DNA from: Verrucomicrobiaceae bacterium E54
GTDB taxonomy: Bacteria > Verrucomicrobiota > Verrucomicrobiia > Verrucomicrobiales > Akkermansiaceae
Assembly: GCA_022548915.1 (NCBI GenBank)
Contig: JAKZES010000022.1
Span: forward strand, 1-64,000
DNA: 64,000 nucleotides
Direction: 5' to 3'
Under the pieces are notes generated by a model. The model was not told the origin of the DNA, made no database searches, and worked only from the letters and a program-made list of their open reading frames with translations. Position numbers and translations under genes: made by a program. Of the stretch, positions 1 to 8,070 are shown piece by piece (position 1 is the first letter of the stretch; each line of letters starts with the position of its first letter).

Positions 1-2604
1 TTCAATTCTATCATCGGGAGTTAATACGCAGCCGCAATGATGACTATATCTGCCACACTCAAGAAATCCGAAATAATGATGCCGAGAAGTATACCTTTCG
101 ATGTCATCCAGCGTTGCCTGTAGCCCAGATTGCTTCCAAAAACCACGATACCATCCAGCAGTAGTTGGATTCGGAACTCCGCGGAGAAAAGCAGAGGTAG
201 AAAGGAAAGTGCTGTGGCAGCACTTAACGAAGTCATAAAGCACCTCCCTCGAAGGCTCAACAGCACCCCGCGGGATTGAATATTCCAGCGACGTGCCTGT
301 GTCGGTTGTCCCATACACCGGCGTGCCGCCATCGAAAATCACGCCGGGTTCATGAGGGAAGAGCGTGTAACCCAATTTGGTCGGCGATTTCGCCACGGCT
401 CGTTGAGCAAAAAACGAAAACGCTGGTGCGAGTGAAGCAAGGACATCCTCCGGAGGCATCGCCTGCGCAAGACATCCGTAAAAGTCATCCCGATAGAACG
501 CCGGACTGTGTTCCCAAAACCACTGGTCGTTAAGCACGTCATGAAGCTGGGCAATGTCCCTCATCGTGGCGATGTGTTGCGGAAGGTTGCAGACTAGATA
601 CGGCGACATTGCGCGAGGAGTCTGATGCAGTTCCTTCAGACCCAGCTCTGCCAGACTGCGGTGGCCTTCTTTCGAGCTTACAAAGTAGCTGCCTGCCGGC
701 TCGTCGTTGGTGAGCCAATCCGCGAGCGATTTGTGGTATGCATTGATGACCTTTGGGTCGGTCTCGGGAGTGGCGTAGTGGAGGGCGTAAAGATGTGGAA
801 AAGCTGCGTCGTAGTGGGCCATCCGCGGATACGGGGGTGTCGCGACCGGGAACAGCGAGCCGAGGTTGCGAGTGAAGTCGCGGAGTTCTTCGTCCTGCCA
901 GTGGAAGAGGCGTTGGAGGATTTCCACGGGCAGCGGTTCGCGGGCGGCGAGGATGGCGCGGAGTGCGGGACGGATTTCTTTGCGGAATTTCTCCAGGTCG
1001 GGGAACTGGCGTTGAAACCATTGGCAGAAGATGCCGCCGAGGCCTTGCGGGAATTGGTCCGGGCGGTCGAGCGCGAGGTGGCCGTGCTGGACGTCGTCGC
1101 AGAAGCGTTCGGCGTAGAGGAAGACGCCTTCGCTCTTGTCCAGGATTTGGCCGATCAGGCGGTCGGCGTCCGCCGCCGCGTCGCTTTGGCGCGACAAGTC
1201 CGGGCGGTGCTGGAGTTGCGGGGCGAGTTGGTGGCGGAGGAAGTCGCGGAGGTCGGCGCGGTTGGCCTCGGTGCGGGTGTCGAGGACGAACGGGTTCAGC
1301 CCTTGCAGCGGGGTTTGAACGGCACTTTCCGGTCGACTGGTGACGACGAGGCCGAGCCAGTCGGGCAGGCGCGTGGCGTGGCGGGCGAGCATTTCCACCA
1401 GCGGGTTGCGCCCGGCCTCGCCGGTGGCACTGGCCCCGTCGGCTTCGTCGAGTGCGTCAATGACGATGAGCAGCCGCTCGCGTCCGCCGCCGATGACGGT
1501 CTTGAGCGGGTTGGCAAGGAGGTAGTCGAAGAGTTCCGCCGGGTCCTTGCGGTCCAGTTCGGCGATTTCCGGCAGGGTGAGCAGGAGCTTGCGGTAGTCG
1601 GGCAGGCGGGTGGCGAGTTGGAAGGCGAGGCTGCGGACGACGCGCCGGGCGTCGCGGTGGTCGGGCTTGTCCCATTCGACGAACTGGGCGGCGATGACTT
1701 TGTCGCGCCCGAAGTGGGTGAGGTGCGCGGCAAAGGCGCTCTTGCCGACGCCGGGGTCGCCGGTGATCCAGAAGAGGCGGGAGGGGGTGGAAGAATGGAG
1801 ATTGGGGATTGGAGATTGGAGATTGGGGATGGATTCAGAAGAGCCGGTCGGGAGACCGGCGGTCCCGGGGTTGCGCCAGTTTTCGATGGCATCGAAGAGC
1901 CATTGGCGGCCGATGAAGCCTTTGCGGAGCAGGGTGGAGATGCGGGAGTCCGAGGCGATGGGCTTGAGGTGGCCGCTGAGCGTTTCGATCTCGCCGGCAA
2001 AGCGACGGCTTTCGTCGCTCTCCACGACGCGGATGATTTCGGCGAGTTTGGCCTGATACCAGGTTTCCCAGGAATCGGAATGCCCTGATTCGGGATGCTC
2101 GGGCGGGACGCCCGAGCCACTTTCCTTCCGCGCCTTCCAGTCATGCATGTCGAGCCACTGGATGTGGCTGATGCTGGCGGGCGGTTTCACCTCGGTCTCG
2201 CTCTCGACGAGGATGGTTTGGATGTTCCCGCCCTTCACGCCGATGGCGATGGCAATCTCATCGAGGCAGACGCCGGGGTCGCGGGTGGAGTGTTTCGAGA
2301 GGAAGGACAGGACGCGGTGGCTGCCGGTGATGCCGTCGGTGATCTCGCGCCGCCAGTCGTCGCCGAACTTGATGTCGTTCTTGTCGAACCAGACATCGTG
2401 CCCGCGCTTTTCCAGGTCGGCCTTGATGCGGCGGACGAGTTCCTCGTTGGCGTCGTGGCCGTAGCTGAGGAAGATGCGGAGGGGCTCAATGACCTTCGCA
2501 GGGGTAAACTCGTGTTTGCAGGTATAGCAAAGGAAAGCCTGCGAGTCCGGCACGGCCATGGTTCTGGTTGAACCGCACTCGGGGCAGTGGATTTCAGCGG
2601 CCAC
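1..2604 (-). CDS. Zinc-ribbon/TIR/NACHT STAND-type protein, partial (runs off left edge)
   Basis: The frame is open from GTG 2604 to the window edge (868 codons, no stop), so the C-terminus is missing. The GTG is preceded at good spacing by AAAGGAG. Residues 7-26 hold two CxxC pairs (CPEC, CYTC), a zinc ribbon. Residues ~42-170 read RIFLSYGHD, then DVWFDKNDI and LSFLSKHS, as in TIR domains. A repeat-rich linker leads to a NACHT ATPase with Walker A GDPGVGKS (Lys288), Walker B LLIVIDALDE (Asp383, Glu387) and a sensor TSRPE. The rest is probably a helical sensor/repeat region. TIR-NACHT proteins are known bacterial immune receptors, in which TIR is typically an NADase or signalling domain activated by oligomerisation. 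The gene lies in a mobile island, divergent from a Dop/PafA-like gene. Domain assignment is firm; an antiphage role is inferred. Confidence 0.85.
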   Translation of the reverse strand, partial: MAAEIHCPECGSTRTMAVPDSQAFLCYTCKHEFTPAKVIEPLRIFLSYGHDANEELVRRIKADLEKRGHDVWFDKNDIKFGDDWRREITDGITGSHRVLSFLSKHSTRDPGVCLDEIAIAIGVKGGNIQTILVESETEVKPPASISHIQWLDMHDWKARKESGSGVPPEHPESGHSDSWETWYQAKLAEIIRVVESDESRRFAGEIETLSGHLKPIASDSRISTLLRKGFIGRQWLFDAIENWRNPGTAGLPTGSSESIPNLQSPIPNLHSSTPSRLFWITGDPGVGKSAFAAHLTHFGRDKVIAAQFVEWDKPDHRDARRVVRSLAFQLATRLPDYRKLLLTLPEIAELDRKDPAELFDYLLANPLKTVIGGGRERLLIVIDALDEADGASATGEAGRNPLVEMLARHATRLPDWLGLVVTSRPESAVQTPLQGLNPFVLDTRTEANRADLRDFLRHQLAPQLQHRPDLSRQSDAAADADRLIGQILDKSEGVFLYAERFCDDVQHGHLALDRPDQFPQGLGGIFCQWFQRQFPDLEKFRKEIRPALRAILAAREPLPVEILQRLFHWQDEELRDFTRNLGSLFPVATPPYPRMAHYDAAFPHLYALHYATPETDPKVINAYHKSLADWLTNDEPAGSYFVSSKEGHRSLAELGLKELHQTPRAMSPYLVCNLPQHIATMRDIAQLHDVLNDQWFWEHSPAFYRDDFYGCLAQAMPPEDVLASLAPAFSFFAQRAVAKSPTKLGYTLFPHEPGVIFDGGTPVYGTTDTGTSLEYSIPRGAVEPSREVLYDFVKCCHSTFLSTSAFLRGVPNPTTAGWYRGFWKQSGLQATLDDIERYTSRHHYFGFLECGRYSHHCGCVLTPDDRIE
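1801..1860. repeat. GATTGG tandem repeat plus hairpin inside the TIR-NACHT linker
   Basis: Degenerate copies of GATTGGAGATTGG run from 1801 to about 1832. They are followed by a 7-bp inverted repeat, GCCGGTC-GGGA-GACCGGC, at 1843-1860. The block is translated in frame as low-complexity linker just before the Walker A motif. It looks like intergenic-type repeat DNA that entered a coding sequence without breaking the frame. Confidence 0.7.
2097..2117. repeat. Palindromic repeat within the TIR-NACHT coding sequence
   Basis: A perfect 9-bp inverted repeat, GCTCGGGCG-GGA-CGCCCGAGC, lies between the TIR domain and the downstream linker. Like the block at 1801-1860 it is in frame, and it resembles the REP-like hairpins found between genes elsewhere in the window. 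Confidence 0.65.
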
Positions 2605-3075
2605 AGGCGGCTCCTTTCTCCAAGCGGTGGTTAGATCCCCATACCCGCAAACGTCGAGGGTCGGACACGGGGACGCCATGCTGACGGGAGGGGAGATTCC
2701 GCTTCATTTCACCATGGGGTATGCCGGAAGCCGGAGTTGACGGCAAGGCAGGGCGATCAGCAGGCAAACATTGCCGAGCAATCGCCAAACGATGCGCAGC
2801 CCGAACTTTCAGCCCCACTGATCCATCGCCCCCGGCGAGGCATGGCCCATCTACCCGCGGCTTGTCGCGGAAATCCCTGAAGTTCAAACGTTCGAGCCCT
2901 TTGGGGAAATCCAGCCGCCGACGATGGTTTCAGCGGTTGGCAGGGTGTAGGCTACCCCTCGTCATGCCGCGCGCTTCTCTTCCTCCTGCCGTCGGGTTGG
3001 CCGACATCCCGTTCGCGGGGTCGGCCGGCAATGGCCCCTGCCCCAGCCACAACAACCCGAGTGGAGGTCGGTAAG
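2605..3075. other. Divergent intergenic region between TIR-NACHT and Dop/PafA-like genes
   Basis: This 471-bp gap separates two divergently transcribed genes and must hold both promoters. No convincing small gene was seen. A plus-strand reading frame here ends in Gly-Gly-Arg, but it overlaps the start of the downstream gene and has arginine-rich, unlikely composition. A ribosome binding site, GGAGG (3064-3068), serves the plus-strand gene. Confidence 0.5.
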
Positions 3076-5628
3076 ATGGGGTTGTGGTTTGGTTCGGAAT
3101 GGGAGATCGCGGTTTCGGCGATCACCCGCAACGGCAGGATCGCGAGCCTGCCGAGGCTTCTGGATCGCATCGATGCCGAAGTCGTCAGGCGCCTCCGGCA
3201 TGTCGATGGCATTGGGAACGGGTGGTGGCTGGAGTCGGCCGGCCGGTTTTATCGAGACGCGTCCGAGGGCGGGCACGCCCACAACGAGTATGCCTCGCCG
3301 GAATGCGACCACCCGGACGAGTTGCTTCGCCAAGACCTCGCGGCAGACCGCATGATGGCGAAGCTGGCCGAACGGGTGGCCGTTGACCAGCGCTACAAGG
3401 AGGTCCGGGTTTCGAAGGCCAACGTCTCCCTGGCGTCGGGAGAGAGCTGGGGGTCGCACGAGAATTACGAGGCTAGGAAGCCCGTGCTCCCAAAGCCGAT
3501 GATGGGGTGGCTGGCGAGCCGCATCCTGATGACCGGGTCGGGTGGGTTGGACGTCACGTACCCCGGGATCCGGTTCACCCTTTCGCCGCGCGCGCACTTC
3601 ATCAAGGGGCAGGTGAACGCGCAAACCCAGAGTGGGCGGGGCCTGCACAACATCGGCAAGGCGGCTGCCCTTGGGAAGTGGCACCGGGTCCACGTCATCG
3701 CGGGCGATGGCAACCGGGCACCGCTCTCGACGTGGCTGCGGTTCGCCTCCACGGCGCTGGTGGTGCGGATGCTCGATTCGGGCCGCTATCCCTCGGTTGA
3801 GCTGGTGGACCCGGTGGGCGCGATGCATGACTTCGCCCTCGATCCGCAGTTGAAGGTCCCGGCGATGATCAAGAACGGTTCCTTCTCGGGAATTCTCGCC
3901 ATCCAGCGGACGTTTCTGGAGCGGGCACGGAAGAAGACCCAGTTGTTTCCCGAGTGGGCTCCCCGCGTCCTGAGCGAGTGGCAGCGGGTTGTGGACGCAT
4001 TCGAGTCCGCGGGTGGCTGGCGGAACTTGGTGGGGGAACTGGACTGGCCGACGAAGCTGGCGCTGTTTGAGAAGGTTCTGGCGCGCAACGGATGGACCTG
4101 GGAAAGGGTTGGCGAGATCAACCAGAAGATCGAGGAGGCCGTGGAGCCGGCGCAGGCAGGACTGCTGGAGCGATCGCGAAGGCGGCAATGGTTGTTCGAT
4201 TCGGCGTACGATGAGGCCTTGCGGCTGGCGGTGCATGAGTATGGTCGGGAGGAGATTGGCAGATTCGTGCAGCTGAAGAAGCAGCTGGCTGCCCTGGATG
4301 CGCGCTACATGGAGCTGGGGAAGGATTCGCTCTTCGAGCATGTCGCCGCGCCGCTGGAGGAGCTTGACGCCATCGCCGCCGGCTTGCCCGACGACCCGCT
4401 GGAGTTGCCCCTGCCAAGAGCGGGGCGTGCGAAGGTTCGTGCGGAACTTGTCCGCGAGATGGGATGGGTCACCGAAGCGGAAAAGACCAGGGACCGGGGC
4501 ATCCGTGCGCACTGGACGTCTTTCATCGCCAAGGGCAAGATCCTGGAGATGCCGGAGGTGGCGGGCGTCGAGGATCGGACGTGGCGGGATGTGCCGGAGT
4601 CCGGGCATGCCAGACCTCCCGGCAGGAGACCTCCCGGCAGGAGATCTTCAGGAACCATTCCGGAGTGCCTTGAGACCGTCCGCATCGCCTGCAATACCGC
4701 CCAATCGGGGATGGACTCCGGCGACTATGTCCGGGCTGCGAACGTGCTGGAACGGTCCATTAGTGCCGCCTCGTCGGTCACGGTCCTGTCGAACCAAAGG
4801 GTTTGGTTTTGGAAGAACGTGGCCAGGCTCTACTGTCGGCAGCAACGGGCGGACGATCTTCGCCCGGTGCTTGAATACCTCAAGGCGATCGAGTCGTATC
4901 GCCTTGAATGGTTGTGGGAGTCTTCAAATGCGGCGACCTGGCTGGGGTTGGCGGGGCAATCCAGCGTGTCCGACCTTGCCGACGAGGTCAGGCGGGAGAT
5001 GGCGATTTTCGAGAATCCCCGGCCTTCGGGAATCGCCTGTTGGAAGGCACACCTTGCATTGTGGCTGAACCGGCAATGTCGGCCGAGCGAGGCCTTCCAA
5101 CTGCTTGAGACCACCATCTCCGCAGGAGAATACGATCGAACCAGCGAGAGCGTGAAGGCCCGCATCGTGACGCAGTTCGGCGAGGCCGAGCGCATGATTG
5201 GCAGCCACGAGGAGGCGGGCCGTCGCTTCACCCTGGCGGACATGATCTGCCGTCATGCGGACCTGAAGGCCAGCATGCTCGACACCGTTCTGACGGGGCA
5301 GGCGCGGCTGCTTGCCGCGCAGGGCGACCGGCAGGCGGCATCGAGGATCCTTATCGAGTCGGTCCTGCCCGAACAAAGGAGGCGCAGGATGCCGAGCGAG
5401 GTGCGCACCATCGTGTTGCTGACGCGCTTGTCGTCGGCCGGCGACAGTCCGGCGAAACGCGCCAAGGCACGCAACGCGCTTGCCCGCAAGGCGCGGCGAT
5501 ACAGCGGCTTCGCTTCATGCCCCCGGTTGGCGAAGATTGTCGACCACTGGGATCTGTGGTGCGACGGCGAGGCGGATCCTGATCCGCCCGAGGGTGCCGA
5601 AATGAACGACCAGTTCTGGGGTGTCTGA
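3076..5628 (+). CDS. Pup ligase/deamidase (PafA/Dop)-family protein with helical-repeat C-terminus
   Basis: This 850-residue protein belongs to the carboxylate-amine/ammonia ligase-like family that attaches or deamidates the prokaryotic ubiquitin-like protein Pup. ATG 3076 follows GGAGG by 8 bases, and an upstream in-frame ATG at 3031 lacks a site. Family landmarks run in order: FGSEWEI (Glu8, Glu10; metal/ATP site), FYRD (Asp61, possible catalytic Asp), HAHNEYASPE (67-76), SWGSHENY (124-131), FTLSPRAHF, HVIAGDGNRAPLSTW, and a C-domain with EVAGVEDRTWRDVPESG. The catalytic part ends near residue 510. A linker of tandem 15-bp repeats (RPPGRRPPGRR) leads to about 320 residues of TPR-like helices. 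The MraZ-like gene starts 5 bases after the stop. No Pup, proteasome or Mpa gene is visible. Family membership is well supported; ligase versus deamidase, and the substrate, are unknown. Confidence 0.8.
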   Translation: MGLWFGSEWEIAVSAITRNGRIASLPRLLDRIDAEVVRRLRHVDGIGNGWWLESAGRFYRDASEGGHAHNEYASPECDHPDELLRQDLAADRMMAKLAERVAVDQRYKEVRVSKANVSLASGESWGSHENYEARKPVLPKPMMGWLASRILMTGSGGLDVTYPGIRFTLSPRAHFIKGQVNAQTQSGRGLHNIGKAAALGKWHRVHVIAGDGNRAPLSTWLRFASTALVVRMLDSGRYPSVELVDPVGAMHDFALDPQLKVPAMIKNGSFSGILAIQRTFLERARKKTQLFPEWAPRVLSEWQRVVDAFESAGGWRNLVGELDWPTKLALFEKVLARNGWTWERVGEINQKIEEAVEPAQAGLLERSRRRQWLFDSAYDEALRLAVHEYGREEIGRFVQLKKQLAALDARYMELGKDSLFEHVAAPLEELDAIAAGLPDDPLELPLPRAGRAKVRAELVREMGWVTEAEKTRDRGIRAHWTSFIAKGKILEMPEVAGVEDRTWRDVPESGHARPPGRRPPGRRSSGTIPECLETVRIACNTAQSGMDSGDYVRAANVLERSISAASSVTVLSNQRVWFWKNVARLYCRQQRADDLRPVLEYLKAIESYRLEWLWESSNAATWLGLAGQSSVSDLADEVRREMAIFENPRPSGIACWKAHLALWLNRQCRPSEAFQLLETTISAGEYDRTSESVKARIVTQFGEAERMIGSHEEAGRRFTLADMICRHADLKASMLDTVLTGQARLLAAQGDRQAASRILIESVLPEQRRRRMPSEVRTIVLLTRLSSAGDSPAKRAKARNALARKARRYSGFASCPRLAKIVDHWDLWCDGEADPDPPEGAEMNDQFWGV

Positions 5629-5633
5629 TTCCA

Positions 5634-6140
5634 ATGACCGAGCGAGCCGATCATTCCTCGAAGACAGGCCCCGATGGCGCTGGCAGCGAGGGGCTGGCAC
5701 TGGAGGGCGTGTTTGAAGTGGGGCTCGGCCTTTCCCACAAGATCACGATTCCGGCCGTCTGGCACCCGGCGATGGAGGAGAGGATGTTCTTGTTCCGGGT
5801 GGAGGTCCTCGGCACCCCGGCGTTGGAAGTGCTGACTGATAGGGAAGTGGGCTATCGGGCCGAAGAGATCAACGACTGGAACCTGCATGCCGAGGGCGAA
5901 AGGCAGTTGGCGAAGGAATGCCATCAGGCGAAGGGCCGGGTGATCGAGCCAAGCCCGGAGCACGAGATCGCGTTGCCGGCGGATTGGTGCGAAGAGCTGA
6001 GATTCAAACCCGTTGGCTCGGTCTGGCTGGTCGGGTGGTGGAGCTACTTCCAAATCGTGAGTCCCGAGAGTCAGCCCGCCGTGCTCAAGGAGTATCATGA
6101 GGAAATGGAGAGGATCGCGAAGGATCCCGCGTGTTTCTGA
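5634..6140 (+). CDS. MraZ/AbrB-fold-like protein
   Basis: This 168-residue protein begins 5 bases after the Dop/PafA-like stop, so it is probably cotranscribed. Two halves each resemble the SpoVT-AbrB half-barrel: one around residues 28-65 (KITIPAVW) and one around 100-150 (EIALPADW, then SVWLVGWWSYFQIVSPE). This is the pattern of MraZ, which is slightly shorter (about 145 residues) and binds DNA. The usual D-x-x-G-R turns are replaced by GLSHK and SPEHE, so DNA binding is not certain. It could be a regulator, adaptor or substrate of the upstream enzyme. A cell-division mraZ role is unlikely because no mraW, ftsL or mur genes are present. Confidence 0.6.
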   Translation: MTERADHSSKTGPDGAGSEGLALEGVFEVGLGLSHKITIPAVWHPAMEERMFLFRVEVLGTPALEVLTDREVGYRAEEINDWNLHAEGERQLAKECHQAKGRVIEPSPEHEIALPADWCEELRFKPVGSVWLVGWWSYFQIVSPESQPAVLKEYHEEMERIAKDPACF

Positions 6141-6746
6141 GGCGGCAGCCTTCCGGGCTGTGCATGCAAACACGGTGCTCGAGCCGGTGGCTCGGTTGGG
6201 TCTTGCCGGATTGGGGACGGTGGAACTCGTCTCGTCCTGACGTTTCGCCGCAACCGCAGCTCCGGTGAGACTCGATCTCTTTATGTCCGCGCTGATGACG
6301 GTAGGAGAAGACCAATCGCGGGAATATCCCTCGACCTTCCGTGATCCTCTGCGGCCCGGTTGTGCGTTTGCCGACGAGCAGTTACGTCCGGAGTGGGAAT
6401 CCTTGGCACCTACTGGCAACGGTGGGAGTACCACGGTTACCGATGTGACGGTCGCCACCGGTAACGCCGGGACCAGATACTTCTGCTGCATGGAAGTGGG
6501 GGGAGCACGCTGCGTCTGTGGCTACCGAAGCCGGCAACTGTAGCCCGGCTACCTCCCGAAGACCTCTTCCCGGTGCCAGGCGAGCCGTTCCTGGGCCGGG
6601 CGGAGGTTGAGCGTGGCCTGTGCCGAGCCCGAACTGCTCAAAGGTGCCACCAAGCGCATCCTGCGCCGCATGCGTGAGGGCCTCGAGGGTCTGGGCCTCG
6701 AAGTCCGCGTCGAGATGCCCCCGCCGCCTCGGGCGTAGTCCGCCTA
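6141..6746. other. Non-coding stretch with a gene remnant
   Basis: This gap lies between the convergent MraZ-like gene and the minus-strand gene ending at 6846. Apart from a 41-codon fragment at 6613-6738 and the terminator that follows, I see no convincing gene. A 92-codon plus-strand frame at 6265-6543 has no ribosome binding site and no recognisable content. Confidence 0.4.
6613..6738 (+). pseudogene. Short C-terminal gene remnant (family unknown)
   Basis: The frame from GTG 6613 to TAG 6736-6738 encodes 41 residues with coding-like composition: LLKGATKRILRRMREGL, then EVRVEMPPPPRA. It reads like the tail of a longer protein, but an in-frame stop lies upstream at 6541 and there is no ribosome binding site. 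I read it as debris of a truncated gene. The family is not recognised. Confidence 0.3.
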
Positions 6747-6799
6747 GAAGAAAATCCGGCGTCCGGGGCCTTGAGCCCCGGGCGTGCGGCCTTCTTTTT
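6747..6799. terminator. Bidirectional intrinsic terminator
   Basis: GAAGAAAA, a long GC stem around CCGGGGC-CTTGA-GCCCCGG, and then CTTCTTTTT form a hairpin with A-rich and T-rich flanks. It can stop transcription from both sides. It sits between the plus-strand Dop/MraZ-like unit and the minus-strand gene ending at 6846. Confidence 0.7.
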
Positions 6800-6845
6800 G
6801 CCAGGGGCTGCCTGGAATTGCCGGAGCCGTCCGAGTTGAGCGTAT

Positions 6846-7736
6846 TCAGATGAAATGACCGTCGAAGACTTCGAGGGAATTGGCGGCATCGAGCAGCTGG
6901 TGATTCCGCAGAAGCTTGATGGCGGTCGGCAGGGCAATGTAGTCGCGCTCCAAGCGTTCGGGAGAGGAATCCCCGGAGTGCTGGATCGTGGCTTCGGTCG
7001 GCAATCGAAGACAGTCGGCAGGCCTGATGAACTCCATGGCATCCTGTTCGCCGCCAAGCAGGGCTTCAAGGTCGCGCGCCGAGATGAAGAGCTCCGAGTC
7101 TGTGCGGAGCACACGTCTTGGGGGAATCCCGTCCCGGTCGATCGTGTAGAGGGTGAGATCGGGGATGCCCACGGTCTTGCTGGCACCAAAGCATTTGCAG
7201 ACAGCCTCCTCCGAACCCAGATTCTGCGGCTCAGCCTGGTGTTCGACAGCAGGTGGTTCTTTGTGCGGATTCGTGGAGTCCTCCCCAGAGGGATTCTCGC
7301 CCAGTGCCGCGAGGTGCGGGCGTAGTTGTCGGTAGAAGTCATCGAGTTCGCCTGCCGGCTCGGCCTCCGGACCCATCCCGAACCATCCGGTTTCCTTGGC
7401 ATCGGCGACGGTCTCCTTGATCACCTCGTCCATCGGGATGGCCACGAAAACCATCCCGTGATCGCAGTCTTTGTGACGGGAAGGGAAGTAGATCGTGGCG
7501 CCATACTCGTTGAAGCGAAGCTGGATCCCGCCGCGCTGGCGCAGGGCTGCCGCGAACACCGCCGCGTTCGAAAGGAAGGAATCTAGAATGGTTTCGGGAT
7601 TGTGGCCGCCTCCAATCTTCGATTCCACCGATTTCAGGTATTCCGGTGGCTCGATGAATCCCTCAGGGGATGACGTGAACGTCCAAAGGGCATCGTAGTC
7701 CTTTCGGTATTTGTTGACTTCTTTCTTTGGTCTCAT
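6846..7736 (-). CDS. Hypothetical island protein (296 aa)
   Basis: I do not recognise this family. The start is placed at ATG 7736 (MRPKKEVNKYRKDYDALW), because upstream in-frame starts would overlap the preceding reading frame. The protein is soluble and mixed alpha/beta, with a central acidic low-complexity segment (ENPSGEDSTNPHKEPPAVE) and a cysteine pair (CKC) after it. The C-terminal part (SARDLEALLGGEQDAMEF) is leucine-rich. No signal peptide or membrane segment is seen. It ends next to the bidirectional terminator at 6747-6799 and lies 16 bases downstream of the small frame ending at 7753. Confidence 0.65.
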   Translation of the reverse strand: MRPKKEVNKYRKDYDALWTFTSSPEGFIEPPEYLKSVESKIGGGHNPETILDSFLSNAAVFAAALRQRGGIQLRFNEYGATIYFPSRHKDCDHGMVFVAIPMDEVIKETVADAKETGWFGMGPEAEPAGELDDFYRQLRPHLAALGENPSGEDSTNPHKEPPAVEHQAEPQNLGSEEAVCKCFGASKTVGIPDLTLYTIDRDGIPPRRVLRTDSELFISARDLEALLGGEQDAMEFIRPADCLRLPTEATIQHSGDSSPERLERDYIALPTAIKLLRNHQLLDAANSLEVFDGHFI

Positions 7737-7752
7737 TGATTTGGCTTGGTTG

Positions 7753-8070
7753 TTAGGCGATGTCGTCCTCCGCTGCATCGGTCGTAGGGGTGCCGACTTC
7801 TCGGAGCAGGTCAAACGGAAGCGGTTGGATCATGGATTGCAACTCTTTGAAATTGAGGGCGTTCCGTATGTCCTCAGTGTCCTGAGACGGGCGCTGTGTC
7901 GCGATTTTTTTTTCATTGCTGGCCTTGGCTTGCCTCCCGGGTCTCTGGCGAAAGAGGGTCGAACGACCCGAGTGCCGGCTGGTGACGGCGCCATCTCTGG
8001 GTGGGCACAGATCGATCACCGGAGCGCTCCAACACGGAATGAGAATGATACCGTCCCGAATGTTCTGCAA
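7753..8070 (-). CDS. Possible small hypothetical gene with an A9 tract at its likely start
   Basis: The frame 8070-7753 has only a TTG start and no ribosome binding site, so its N-terminal half is doubtful. The last 53 codons (KKIATQRPSQDTEDIRN to DAAEDDIA) look coding. They are preceded by an ATG at 7919 followed at once by nine A residues, with AAGG upstream. That ATG is out of frame by one base; a tenth A would join it to the frame. It may be a slippage-dependent small gene, a frameshifted gene or noise. Confidence 0.3.
   Translation of the reverse strand: MQNIRDGIILIPCWSAPVIDLCPPRDGAVTSRHSGRSTLFRQRPGRQAKASNEKKIATQRPSQDTEDIRNALNFKELQSMIQPLPFDLLREVGTPTTDAAEDDIA

Noticed and set aside
1801-1832. 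GATTGG tandem repeats considered as a CRISPR array
   Set aside because: Units are only 6-13 bp with no spacers, and they lie inside a coding frame.
625-2088. Long plus-strand reading frame opposite the TIR-NACHT gene
   Set aside because: Val/Ala/Glu/Gly-rich antisense shadow. The minus frame shows Walker A, Walker B and TIR motifs.
2721-3074. Plus-strand frame ending in Gly-Gly-Arg, considered as a Pup-like tag
   Set aside because: It overlaps the start of the Dop/PafA-like gene, lacks a ribosome binding site and is Arg/Pro-rich. It does not end in the usual Gly-Gly-Glu/Gln.
2962-4608. Long minus-strand frame opposite the Dop/PafA-like gene
   Set aside because: Pro/Arg-rich with no domain signals; the plus frame carries the family motifs.
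5253-6491. Minus-strand 412-codon frame
   Set aside because: Spans the end of the Dop/PafA-like gene and all of the MraZ-like gene in antisense; no motif or ribosome site.
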